Positions 25,916-34,524 of a DNA stretch of 64,000 nt are shown piece after piece. The first letter of the stretch is position 1. The number at the start of each line of letters is the position of its first letter. The notes below the pieces were generated by a model. That model ran no database searches. It worked only from the letters and a program-made list of their open reading frames with translations, and had not been told where the DNA came from. The stretch comes from Bog-159 sp049511415 (GTDB taxonomy: Bacteria; Acidobacteriota; Terriglobia; Bryobacterales; Bryobacteraceae). Location: NCBI GenBank assembly GCA_049511415.1, contig JBEKYC010000007.1, positions 62,001-126,000 of the forward strand, read 5' to 3'. Position numbers and translations under genes: made by a program.

Positions 25916-27721
25916 ATGCGGACGTTGTACGCATTGCTACTGGCGGCGGGTGCGGCGATGGCGCAATCCGGCGGAGCCTGTTCCTGCGGCGCGAATCCGC
26001 CGGGCCGGCCGGAGGTGCGCACGCAGGCGCCCTATGCCAACGAGCCTGACGATCTGCGCCCGTACTCGCGCTTCACCAAGCCGTATTATCAGCACTACAC
26101 CAAGACCGTAGAGTATAACGGGCCGGGACGCGACATACCCGCGCCCGATCTGAAGGACCTCACCGAGGTGCGCATCGGATTTCTGGGTCCAATTCAGGAC
26201 CACCGCGACCAGGCTCTGGGCCGCATGATGCTCAACGGCGCGACCATGGCCATCGAGGAGGCCAACGCCGCCGGCGGGTACGGCGGCAAGCCCTTCAAGC
26301 TGATGGTGCACAACGACGCCGCCCTTTGGGGTGCTTCCAGCAACGAAATCGTCAAGATGACCTATGACGAGAATGTGTGGGGTATGCTGGGGTCCATCGA
26401 CCCCAATACCACGCATATCGCATTGCGTGTCTCCCTGAAATCCGAAATGCCCATTGTCAGCACCGCCTCCACCGATCCCACCCTTCCGGAGACCACTATT
26501 CCATGGTTGCTGACCGCCCTCCAGGACGATCGCGTGCAAGGCTACACGCTGGCGCGCCGCATCTTCAGCGAATTGGGATTGAGCCGCGTCGCGCTGCTGC
26601 GGGTCAACGAACCGTATGGCCGCTTTGGGAATGGAAAATTCAAGGATGCCACACGCCGCCTCGGACATCCGCTCGTGCTGGAGCAGAAGTACCTGCCCGG
26701 CGACACCGATTTCCACCGCCAGCTCAGCGTCATTCAGGATTCAAACGTGGACGCCATCGTGCTGTGGACGGATCAGATTCCGGCCGGCAACATCCTGAAG
26801 CAGATGCGTGAGATGGGGATGAAGCAGCGCGTTTTCGGCGCCTATCGTGTGTATGGGGATGAGATGCTGCGCATCGCCGGACCGGCTGCCGAGGGCCTGG
26901 AATTCGTTTTCCCGTACGATCCGACGCGGGACGATGCGGTGTGGAGCGATTTCAATGCGCGCTTCGCCAAGAGGTTCGAGAAGACGCCGGACGCTTTTGC
27001 GTCGCTGGGTTACGACGGCATGCGCATCCTGCTGGACTCGATTTGCCGCGCGGGGCTGAACCGCGCCCGCATACGCGACGTGTTTTATGGCCTGGAGCGC
27101 TACCACGGCGTGACGGGCGAGATGATCTTCGATCCCAACGCGAAGAACATCGCCCCCCTGTATCTGGGGAAGATCCACAACGGCAAGGCCGAGTTTCGCC
27201 GCGAGCCGATGCAGAAGGCCTATGCATCGATCGACGACGAGCATGTGGCGTACTCCGGACCGCCGCTATCCGACATTCCGGCGGGCCAACCGCGGATCGG
27301 CATTTTCGGTCCGCAGGCCGATCAACTGGCTGCGGATCCGGTGTTACAGCGGTCCGCGGGTGCACGCTACAAACTGGTGGGCGTGGCCTCGGAAGGCGCG
27401 TGGGGCAAGGCATCCACGGCGCTGGTTGGGATGATCGGGGAGGAGCGGCTGATCGGACTGATATCCACGGATCGCAACTCCAGCCACCTGGCCGAACAAC
27501 TCGCGGTGAAAATGTTTGTGCCGCTGATCGCGCTTTCGGGCGACCGGTCGCTGACCGCGCTCAACATTCCGTGGATCTTCCGGATGCCGCCAGAGGCTTC
27601 GGTGGAGCAGGCTGTACGGACGCTGGTGGAAGCCACGGAGAAGGCCGGCGCGAATCGCGAGCGGGTGCGGGCGGTGCTGGCGTCCGGCAAGCATTTCGAC
27701 CAGCGCGGCGAGCCACGGTAG
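25916..27721 (+). CDS. Exported double periplasmic-binding (LivJ-type) protein, no permease nearby
   Basis: 601 residues from ATG 25916, with AAGGAGA just upstream and a signal peptide (MRTLYALLLAAGAAMAQ). A short Cys-rich segment, GACSCGANPPGRP, follows. A branched-chain-amino-acid-type binding domain spans about 75-410 (VRIGFLGPIQDHRDQALGRM, then NAAGGYGGKPFKLMVHND). A second, shorter lobe of the same fold seems to begin near QPRIGIFGPQADQLA at about 455. No transporter permease or ATPase lies nearby. Comparable binding proteins occur in PQQ-dependent alcohol-oxidation clusters. Last gene of the cluster, 11 bp after ridA. Confidence 0.78.
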   Translation: MRTLYALLLAAGAAMAQSGGACSCGANPPGRPEVRTQAPYANEPDDLRPYSRFTKPYYQHYTKTVEYNGPGRDIPAPDLKDLTEVRIGFLGPIQDHRDQALGRMMLNGATMAIEEANAAGGYGGKPFKLMVHNDAALWGASSNEIVKMTYDENVWGMLGSIDPNTTHIALRVSLKSEMPIVSTASTDPTLPETTIPWLLTALQDDRVQGYTLARRIFSELGLSRVALLRVNEPYGRFGNGKFKDATRRLGHPLVLEQKYLPGDTDFHRQLSVIQDSNVDAIVLWTDQIPAGNILKQMREMGMKQRVFGAYRVYGDEMLRIAGPAAEGLEFVFPYDPTRDDAVWSDFNARFAKRFEKTPDAFASLGYDGMRILLDSICRAGLNRARIRDVFYGLERYHGVTGEMIFDPNAKNIAPLYLGKIHNGKAEFRREPMQKAYASIDDEHVAYSGPPLSDIPAGQPRIGIFGPQADQLAADPVLQRSAGARYKLVGVASEGAWGKASTALVGMIGEERLIGLISTDRNSSHLAEQLAVKMFVPLIALSGDRSLTALNIPWIFRMPPEASVEQAVRTLVEATEKAGANRERVRAVLASGKHFDQRGEPR

Positions 27722-27744
27722 ACTGCGGCTATCGCTTCTGTCTC

Positions 27745-28109
27745 AGGGATTGCCCATGCCGCCGAGGTTTCGCTTTCCACGGTGAACGTGGATTCGTCGG
27801 CTGCCAGGAGGACGGCCGCCGTGGCTATATCCACGGCGTTCCGAAGCGCCTGGCGGGGACCATGTTCCGGATCGATTCCGCCAACGCCTTTGAAATCCGC
27901 TTAGGGTAGGCCCAGCTTGCTGTAGAGCGGTCATACGCATGTGGGCGTTGACGGGGGCATTGAGCGATCGAGGCCGGATTGGCGAAGACCGGCAGCAGCG
28001 CCCGAACCAGGAAAAACGGTCCTTGTTTGAGGAACTGCCGCGCGGTTTCGAGTCCGATGCGGCTGGTCCCGCCGGTGACCAAGGCGCGGTTCCCGTTGAG
28101 TCTGTCCAT
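27745..28109 (-). pseudogene. Remnant of a short-chain dehydrogenase
   Basis: The start MDRLNGNRALVTGGTSRIGL and QFLKQG are the SDR Rossmann N-terminus, followed directly by PFFLVRALLPVFANPASI, so the centre of the fold is deleted. Later pieces occur in other frames: NAPVNAHM, then LAESIRNMVPARRFGTP and LLAADESTFTVESE, ending near GGMGNP. The Tyr-x-x-x-Lys active site has been lost. It lies between the binding-protein gene and the divergent phosphomannomutase. Confidence 0.75.
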
Positions 28110-28176
28110 AATTCAGTCCTCCAAACTCCCATCTGGATTGTTCCGAGCGATGAAAGGTCGCAAGCTGGCTGGGCGA

Positions 28177-28182
28177 TATACT
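28177..28182 (+). promoter_or_regulatory. Probable -10 box giving a leaderless start
   Basis: TATACT ends 8 nt before the ATG at 28191 and no ribosome-binding site is seen, consistent with a transcript starting at the start codon. Confidence 0.4.
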
Positions 28183-28190
28183 CTCTTGTT

Positions 28191-29558
28191 ATGCTCAATC
28201 CCGCCATCTTTCGCGAATACGACATCCGCGGCATCGCCGACCAGGAGCTGCGCGATGTGGATGTCGAGATGCTGGGGCGCGCGGTGGGCACTTATCTGCG
28301 CCGGCACGGCGCCGAGCAGGTGAATCTGGGCCGCGACTGCCGTTTAAGCTCCGAACGTCTGCGTGATGCGCTGGCATGCGGTCTGAAGGCCAGCGGCTGC
28401 CAGTTACGGGATATCGGCGTGGCGCCGACTCCGTTGCTCTACTATTCCGTCTTTCATCTGAAGGCCGGGGCTGCCATCATGATCACCGGTAGCCATAATC
28501 CGGCCGAATACAACGGTTTCAAGATCGTGTGCGGCGGATCGACCATTCACGGCGGCCAGATCCAGGAGATCCGCCGCCTGATGGAGCAGCGCGACTTCGT
28601 GTCGGGCGCCGGCAGCGAGGCAAGCGTGGACGTGAGCGAGGCGTATGTCAACGAAGTGGCCGCGCAGTTCCATTTTCCGCGGCGCATCAAAGTGGTAATC
28701 GATGCCGGAAACGGCACCGGCGGGCCGATTATGCATCGGCTGCTGGAGCGCCTGAACTGCGAGGCCACCGAGTTGTTTTTCGAGATGGACGGACGCTTCC
28801 CGAATCATCATCCGGATCCGACGGTGGTCGAAAACCTGGAGCCGCTGATGGCCGCCGTGCGCGCGCAAAAGGCCGACCTGGGGATCGCTTTTGACGGCGA
28901 CACCGATCGCATCGGGGCGGTGGACGAGAGCGGCGAGGTGGTCTTCGGCGACCGCCTCATGATTATCTACGCGCGCGAGATCCTGAGCCGCAAGCCGGGT
29001 GCCACGTTTATCGGCGAGGTAAAGTGCTCGCAGGTGCTGTACGACGACATCCGGCGCCGCGGCGGCAACCCCATCATGTGGCGGACGGGGCATTCGCTCA
29101 TCAAAGCCAAGATGAAGGAGTCGCGGGCGGAACTGGCCGGCGAAATGAGCGGCCATATGTTCTTCGCGGATCGCTATTACGGCTTCGATGATGCCCTCTA
29201 TGCGGCCTGCCGGCTGCTGGAGATCGTGGCGCATTCGGGGCAGCCGCTCTCGGCGCAATTGGCGGATTTGCCGCGCACGTTCACGACTCCGGAAATTCGC
29301 GTGGATTGTGCGGACGATATCAAATTCGAAGTGGTGCGGCGCGTTACCGAAGGTTTCCGCCAGACGCACGAAATCATCGACGTGGATGGCGCAAGGGTGC
29401 TGTTTCCGGAAGGCTGGGGACTCGTGCGGGCGTCGAACACGCAGCCGGTGCTGGTGCTGCGCTTCGAGGCCACCACGCCGGAACTGCTGGCGCGCTATCG
29501 CCAGGAGACGGAAGCCGTGGTGGCGGAGGCCGTCGCGGCCAGTCAAGGAGCGTCGTAG
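28191..29558 (+). CDS. Phosphomannomutase/phosphoglucomutase
   Basis: 455 residues from ATG 28191; the frame is open upstream over the SDR relic but is not protein-like there. The alpha-D-phosphohexomutase layout is complete. The phosphoserine is S101 in MITGSHNPAEYNGF, the metal loop is DGDTDR (235-240), the sugar-specificity loop is GEMSGHMFF, and the phosphate-binding loop is RASNTQPVLVLRFEA. GEMSGH with a preceding Asp-Thr-Asp loop is as in AlgC/ManB bifunctional enzymes. It interconverts mannose- or glucose-6-P and 1-P for surface polysaccharide synthesis. It overlaps dacB tail to tail by 16 bp. Confidence 0.92.
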   Translation: MLNPAIFREYDIRGIADQELRDVDVEMLGRAVGTYLRRHGAEQVNLGRDCRLSSERLRDALACGLKASGCQLRDIGVAPTPLLYYSVFHLKAGAAIMITGSHNPAEYNGFKIVCGGSTIHGGQIQEIRRLMEQRDFVSGAGSEASVDVSEAYVNEVAAQFHFPRRIKVVIDAGNGTGGPIMHRLLERLNCEATELFFEMDGRFPNHHPDPTVVENLEPLMAAVRAQKADLGIAFDGDTDRIGAVDESGEVVFGDRLMIIYAREILSRKPGATFIGEVKCSQVLYDDIRRRGGNPIMWRTGHSLIKAKMKESRAELAGEMSGHMFFADRYYGFDDALYAACRLLEIVAHSGQPLSAQLADLPRTFTTPEIRVDCADDIKFEVVRRVTEGFRQTHEIIDVDGARVLFPEGWGLVRASNTQPVLVLRFEATTPELLARYRQETEAVVAEAVAASQGAS

Positions 29559-31105
29559 GCGGCAGCGGCGATCTCGCCCAGAACGCTGCCGGCGGTATGC
29601 ATAACTGTGTCCGGGTCGCCGTCAAACATGCTGAGGTATGCGGCGAACGCCAGGCGTTGACCGTCCTTCCGGTCGATGTATCCGGCGATGCCTTTCGCCG
29701 TCAGCATCAACGAGCGGTGGAGCAGATCTCCCGTGGCGAGAGTGCCGGTCTTGGCGTGCACATGACCTGCGGCGGGCGAATCGGTTTGGATATCCCACAG
29801 CGTGCCGTCTTTGCCCAGGATCGGCAGGGCCTTGAAGAATGCCGGGAAGACCCGGTCCTGGCCGGCAAGGTAAATCAGGTAGTGCACCATGAAGTCCGGC
29901 GTGAAAAAGGCGGCTCCGCCTGCGCCATCGCTCTGGGAGGCGCCGGAGACATCCAGACCGGCTTTGCCGAGGAATTCTTTCTCCAGGTCGAATCCGGCCT
30001 GGAGCGGATCCAAATGATTGGCGCCGGCCACCGCGCCCAGGATATAAGGGGTCATGCCGGCATGTAGATTCTGGCTCACCTTCAGGGTGACTTTGGCCTC
30101 CTCGGAGAACGGCGGCGAGACATGTTCGGCCAACTGATTTCCCGGTTTGTAATAGGCCCTCGCCGAAGCGCCGGGAACGGGGCGATTCAGATCGACAGGG
30201 GCGGAGACGCCCGCCTCGCGCAGGGCTTCCACGAAAGCCATTTGGGCGAAGCGGCTAGGCTCCGGGACGCGGTAGGTTCGCAAAATGGTCGAGGCTGGCG
30301 GCACGGTCCCCAGTACGGTGACCGTGTAACTGCCGTCAGGCGCGCGCTCGTCGTTGAACGAAATGTCGGCGGCCCTGCCGGGTGCTACCGTCTTCACCTG
30401 ATTGATCACGTGCACATATTGCGTGGCGGGTGACAGAGAGAGCCTGGGCGCGGCGCCTTCGGTTTCCGAGGTGATGAAGACGTCGATCAAGTTGTCGTTG
30501 ACGGCGACCGGCGAGAGGACCACGCCCGTGCCGAGCTCGCGATCGCCTTCCGGAAACATACTGACATCTACCAGAACGTGTCCGGCTACTTTACGGACAC
30601 CCGCCTTCGCGACCTGGGCCGCGAGTTCGCGAATGACCGCCAGCGGATCGCCGGGAACCACGTTGGCGCCGCCGGGCAGTGTGTCATAGGCATGATCCTT
30701 GTTTTGAAAAGCCAGCGTGCCGTCCGGCTGAATGCGATTGGACAGGTTCGGGTCACCCGCCGCGACCAACACCAGATCCCCGTTCAGAGTGCCGTCGGGC
30801 GCGATAGGCCCGGTGCGATAGACGGCGGTGTGAAAATGGTAGTCCGGTCCGAGCAAGGAGAGCGCGGTTCCCTCGGTCAACAGCTTGGTGGTGGATGCGG
30901 CCGTGAAGAATTGTTGCTCGTCCAGACGGTAGACCGGCTGGTTCGCCGTGATCGACCAGAACTCCATGCCGAAGCGCGTGTGGCGGTATTCGGGGCGGCT
31001 GATGATTGCGGCGATGCGCGCGGCGAGCGACGAATCCGCGGCTGGTGCCGGACGAGAAGAGCACAAAACCAGGATGGCCGCGGAGATCACGGCGCCTTTT
31101 TTCAT
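29543..31105 (-). CDS. dacB: D-alanyl-D-alanine carboxypeptidase/endopeptidase (PBP4/DacB, S13)
   Basis: 520 residues from ATG 31105; the frame is open 21 codons further upstream but the signal peptide (MKKGAVISAAILVLCSSRPAPA) begins here. The S13 catalytic triad motifs are S71-T-T-K74 (AASTTKL), SQN in KVSQNLHAG, and KTG in VHAKTGTLA. A large insertion between SxxK and SxN, typical of PBP4, includes PDGTLNGDLVLVAAGDPNLS. It trims peptidoglycan cross-links in the periplasm. A TACACT box (31113-31118) ends 7 nt before the ATG. Confidence 0.9.
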   Translation of the reverse strand: MKKGAVISAAILVLCSSRPAPAADSSLAARIAAIISRPEYRHTRFGMEFWSITANQPVYRLDEQQFFTAASTTKLLTEGTALSLLGPDYHFHTAVYRTGPIAPDGTLNGDLVLVAAGDPNLSNRIQPDGTLAFQNKDHAYDTLPGGANVVPGDPLAVIRELAAQVAKAGVRKVAGHVLVDVSMFPEGDRELGTGVVLSPVAVNDNLIDVFITSETEGAAPRLSLSPATQYVHVINQVKTVAPGRAADISFNDERAPDGSYTVTVLGTVPPASTILRTYRVPEPSRFAQMAFVEALREAGVSAPVDLNRPVPGASARAYYKPGNQLAEHVSPPFSEEAKVTLKVSQNLHAGMTPYILGAVAGANHLDPLQAGFDLEKEFLGKAGLDVSGASQSDGAGGAAFFTPDFMVHYLIYLAGQDRVFPAFFKALPILGKDGTLWDIQTDSPAAGHVHAKTGTLATGDLLHRSLMLTAKGIAGYIDRKDGQRLAFAAYLSMFDGDPDTVMHTAGSVLGEIAAAAYDAP

Positions 31106-31144
31106 GCAGGCCAGTGTAACACCGCTAGTCCGGCGAGCCTTGTG

Positions 31145-31167
31145 TGGCACGGTATAATGGCGTGCCA
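31145..31167 (+). promoter_or_regulatory. TATAAT box inside a perfect dyad
   Basis: TGGCAC (31145-31150) and GTGCCA (31162-31167) form a perfect 6-bp inverted repeat around TATAAT (31153-31158). A repressor bound to the dyad would cover the -10 box. The downstream ATG at 31176 is 17 nt from the box, giving a leader of about 10 nt without a Shine-Dalgarno site. Confidence 0.5.
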
Positions 31168-31175
31168 TAAGCTAA

Positions 31176-33476
31176 ATGCCACTGATCGATTCTGTGTTTG
31201 CAGCGTGCCAGCGCCTAGGCAAGCTGGGCTGGCGCGATTATCTGTTGGAAGTGTCGGATCTTGACATTGGCCAGGCCAGTGCCGCGGATCTGGCGCGTGA
31301 GTTGGCCCGGACGCTGGCGCGCATCGACCGCACAGCGCCAGGCTTCGAGGATTTCGCGCTGGAAGGGAAGTGCGGCATCGAGCCGGGACAGCCGGCGCAT
31401 AGCTTGCTGTATCACGCGCTGGCCGCGCCTGGATTGGGCCATGGTAAGGTTGTTCATTTCCCCACACCCGACGAAATCGACCTGGTCGAAAACTACGTCT
31501 ACGGCGTCCAGCCGCCGTCCATTGCGGACCTGCGGTTGCGCGCGGGCGGCGCGTCTCTGGCTATCGTGGTGTACGCCGTGCAATACCGCCAGGCAGTTTC
31601 GACGGTGCATCAGAACCACGCGGACATGTGTTACGCGCGTGCAGGTCTGGCGCGGGTGGGCACCAACGGGGCGCAATACGATGCAGTGGCCCGGGGGTAC
31701 GACAGCCTCAGTTCCACGCGGAACGAGGTCTTCACGATTCCGTGCCGTTATGCGGCATATATCGCCGCGCACTTGAAGGGCGACGCGCAAAGCTTCGGTC
31801 CGTTGCGCTTCCGACGGGGCGGCGTGGACGCGGAAGGCGATCCCGTGAAATCGGATAGCGACCGGTTCTTCTGGGTGCCGCTGCACAAGGTATTCAGCGG
31901 CGCGGAGTGCGTGCGCGGCCGCAATCTGACTCTGGTATTCGTAACGCACCACCATAACCAAAAGCTGCGCCGCATTCATCTTTACCTGCAGCAACGCGGT
32001 CTCGCCACGCCGTACGCAGGCGCCATTCTGGAAGCATTTCCGTTTGTCATCCCGGAAGACATGCTGGTCGGCAAGCAGGTCGCCATGGGTTCGGTTCTGC
32101 TTTCGCCGCAACCGCACCCGCTGGTGGAGGAGGCGCTGGGGACTGGCTCACCCATCACTTTCCCCGTTCCTCCAGGCGGCGCGACCGCTAGCGGCTCCTT
32201 CCGCATTCCTTCCCTTCCTTCCGGCGCCCGGATCGCCTCCGAATACGTGTACGTGCGGCAGAAGGTCCTAAAAGATGGCCGCAAAGGGAACCTGAACCAG
32301 GATCCCAATCTGGTGCGGGCGATCAACATGGGCGAGTACGACGCGCAGCATTACGTGGATTATTCAGGCGACGGATGGATTCAGGCACAGTGCGACGGAC
32401 TGGCTTTGGACATTCCGCAGAGCTTGCCGGCGTATTCGATTATTACCGCGCCGCATCCCTATCCGGAAGTCGCGGTGGAGGATTTCTTCGACTGGTGGAA
32501 GCAGTCGGCGCCGCCGGATGTGCGCGCCGCTCTGTTTCCGGATTATCAGGGGCCGCTGCCGCCGGAGCCGCTTTCCGACGCTCGCATCACGGCCAACATC
32601 ACTTTCCGGCAGACCGCCAATATCAGCACCAGCGGGCCGGTGTTCGCGAGTAACGACGACTCCTATACGGCGATCCTATCGGGGCTGGGCGCGGGTAGCG
32701 ATGCGCCCACCACGTTGAACCGCACGACTTATCACCGCGTGTCGCCTTTACCGGATAACGCCTCCGGCCTATTCGCGCCCGGCTGGGATATCAGTATCGA
32801 TTTCAATGAAGACGAGAACTCGCCGAACGGAGTTCTGCATCTGGCCAATTACGGCGGCGGGAGCCCGTTTCTGGAGGATACCCGTTTGTGCACCGCCGAG
32901 AATGCGTTCTGGCCCGCCATCGCTCCGGATCAGACGCGCGTGTACAATCCGGGCAATTATCCCACCGTCACGCCGGTTCCGCAATCGCGCCTGGGTTGGG
33001 ACGGCCTGCCCGCGCCACAACTGATTGCTCCCGGTGAGGCGCAGTTCGTGAACCTGGCCTACTCCGATTACGTGCAGCAGTTTTTGGGCAAAGGGTTCGA
33101 CTTCGCGAAAATCGGCGCGACCACCACCGCGGATTATGAAATGTGGAGCCTGCTAATGGCGCGCGTCTACGAAACCATCGCCGCAACAGATACGCTTTCG
33201 CAAATCAAATGGGCCGTGCTTGAGTTCGACAAGGCGTCCGTTGGTGCGGCCGACGCGGAGCAGTTGGAAGTGGCGCAAAAGGTGACCGGCATCAGTTTGG
33301 ACGAGCCTTACCGATTCTACATGATCGTGCCGCAATCGGCGGTGCCTTTGCCCGATCAGCCGATCGTGGTGCGGACTTCCTTCCAACGCTCGGTGCTGGC
33401 TTTCGCCACGCCGCAATACGTGCTGTATCTGGATTCCTGGAATGCAGGATGGCAGTGGCGTGGCTTTCAATTGTGA
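31176..33476 (+). CDS. Uncharacterised 766-residue protein, possible substrate of a modification system
   Basis: No family was recognised. There is no signal peptide, so it is probably cytoplasmic. The N-terminal third is helical (DLARELARTLARIDRTAPG). The middle is rich in Pro/Tyr/His and includes RFFWVPLHKVFSGAECVRG and THHHNQKLRRIH. The C-terminal third is beta-rich, with LCTAENAFWPAIAPDQTR (C572, W579) and RLGWDGLP (W608). The gene overlaps the downstream flavoprotein gene by 35 nt, so the two are made together. This pairing resembles LodA-LodB, where a flavoprotein helps build a Cys-Trp quinone cofactor, but LodA-type landmarks such as the N-terminal GIARVG were not found. That link is speculation. 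Confidence 0.6.
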   Translation: MPLIDSVFAACQRLGKLGWRDYLLEVSDLDIGQASAADLARELARTLARIDRTAPGFEDFALEGKCGIEPGQPAHSLLYHALAAPGLGHGKVVHFPTPDEIDLVENYVYGVQPPSIADLRLRAGGASLAIVVYAVQYRQAVSTVHQNHADMCYARAGLARVGTNGAQYDAVARGYDSLSSTRNEVFTIPCRYAAYIAAHLKGDAQSFGPLRFRRGGVDAEGDPVKSDSDRFFWVPLHKVFSGAECVRGRNLTLVFVTHHHNQKLRRIHLYLQQRGLATPYAGAILEAFPFVIPEDMLVGKQVAMGSVLLSPQPHPLVEEALGTGSPITFPVPPGGATASGSFRIPSLPSGARIASEYVYVRQKVLKDGRKGNLNQDPNLVRAINMGEYDAQHYVDYSGDGWIQAQCDGLALDIPQSLPAYSIITAPHPYPEVAVEDFFDWWKQSAPPDVRAALFPDYQGPLPPEPLSDARITANITFRQTANISTSGPVFASNDDSYTAILSGLGAGSDAPTTLNRTTYHRVSPLPDNASGLFAPGWDISIDFNEDENSPNGVLHLANYGGGSPFLEDTRLCTAENAFWPAIAPDQTRVYNPGNYPTVTPVPQSRLGWDGLPAPQLIAPGEAQFVNLAYSDYVQQFLGKGFDFAKIGATTTADYEMWSLLMARVYETIAATDTLSQIKWAVLEFDKASVGAADAEQLEVAQKVTGISLDEPYRFYMIVPQSAVPLPDQPIVVRTSFQRSVLAFATPQYVLYLDSWNAGWQWRGFQL

Positions 33477-34524
33477 TGTAGCGATCGCCGGGGGCGGTCC
33501 GGCGGGCAGCGCGGCGGCTATCTGGTGCGCCTCGCATGGGCTGAATGTTTGCCTGGCGGAGGCGCAGGCGTTTCCGCGCGATCGGCCGGGCGAAAGCTTA
33601 CACCCGGGCATCACCTCGCTGTTCGATCGACTGGGCGTAGCGGACGCGGTGAACGCCGCGGGTTTCCTGCGCCACACGGGACATTGGGTCGGATGGGGCG
33701 GGCCGCCGCAATTCAAGGCATTCGGCAAGGACTCGCGCGGCGCGTGGCTGGGCTTTCAGGCCTGGCGCGCGCAACTGGATGCCATCCTGCTGCGGCGCGC
33801 CGATGCTGCCAATGCGCGCATCCTGCAGCCTTGCCGGGCGATCGCGCCGATTACCGCCGACGGCCGCATCGCGGGTCTGCGCACGGAAGCGGGGGACATT
33901 CGCGCGCGTTTCGTCCTGGACGCGACGGGGAGCCGGCATTGGCTGCACCTGCAGGCGGGCTTAGGCTTGCGGCGCGCATCGCGGCGCCTGATCGCGACCT
34001 ATGGCTACGCCGCGGGCGCGGCCGGCCAGTTCCCGCCCGATCCGATTCTATTGGCAAACCCTGGCGGGTGGGTCTGGTTGGCGCGCGTGCGTTCGGAACT
34101 GATGGCCTGGACTCAACTGGATTTCGCCAGCCTCCGCCGGCAACCGCCGGGGGCCGTCCGGAACCTGGCTGCCGCCAGTGCCGTGCGTGGCGCCGATGTG
34201 ACTTGGCGCATGGTGGACGCCTGCGCGGGCAGCGGTTATTTTGTGCTGGGGGATGCCGCCTCGGTGATCGATCCGGCTGCGTCGCATGGCGTACTAAAGG
34301 CCATCGAGTCGGGAATGCTGGCCGGAAAACTGATCGCACAGGTGTGCCACGGCGCGCTGGCGGAAGACACCGCGGCAGCCATCTATCGCGACTGGGTGCG
34401 GCAATGGTTCGAGCGGGACTGCCGGCGTTTAGGCGATCTCTACGCCGCGCTGCAGGCCACCAGCGGGGCGGGCGCGTCGTCCGCATCCATTTCGGCGGGA
34501 ATCGCGCGAATGAGTTTGCGCTGA
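33442..34524 (+). CDS. FAD-dependent oxidoreductase (LodB/QhpG/halogenase-like)
   Basis: 360 residues. The Rossmann FAD site is VAIAGGGPAGSAAAIWC (about 13-29). GESLHPGITSLFDRLGV (about 50) is the GESL/GETL signature shared by LodB, QhpG and tryptophan-halogenase-like flavoproteins. The second FAD motif is FVLGDAASVIDPAASHGVLKAIESG (about 264). The halogenase WxWxIP motif was not seen, so a monooxygenase role is more likely. Its ATG lies 35 nt inside the preceding 766-residue gene, and its last 85 nt are antisense to the 3' end of the radical-SAM gene. It may modify the 766-residue protein or the 63-residue peptide. Confidence 0.8.
   Translation: MQDGSGVAFNCDVAIAGGGPAGSAAAIWCASHGLNVCLAEAQAFPRDRPGESLHPGITSLFDRLGVADAVNAAGFLRHTGHWVGWGGPPQFKAFGKDSRGAWLGFQAWRAQLDAILLRRADAANARILQPCRAIAPITADGRIAGLRTEAGDIRARFVLDATGSRHWLHLQAGLGLRRASRRLIATYGYAAGAAGQFPPDPILLANPGGWVWLARVRSELMAWTQLDFASLRRQPPGAVRNLAAASAVRGADVTWRMVDACAGSGYFVLGDAASVIDPAASHGVLKAIESGMLAGKLIAQVCHGALAEDTAAAIYRDWVRQWFERDCRRLGDLYAALQATSGAGASSASISAGIARMSLR

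Noticed and set aside
31176..33476. Naming the 766-residue protein LodA
   Set aside because: The neighbouring flavoprotein is LodB-like, but LodA/GoxA hallmarks such as the N-terminal GIARVG and the DTxxC/FWPAR pattern were not found. Only the gene pairing is alike.
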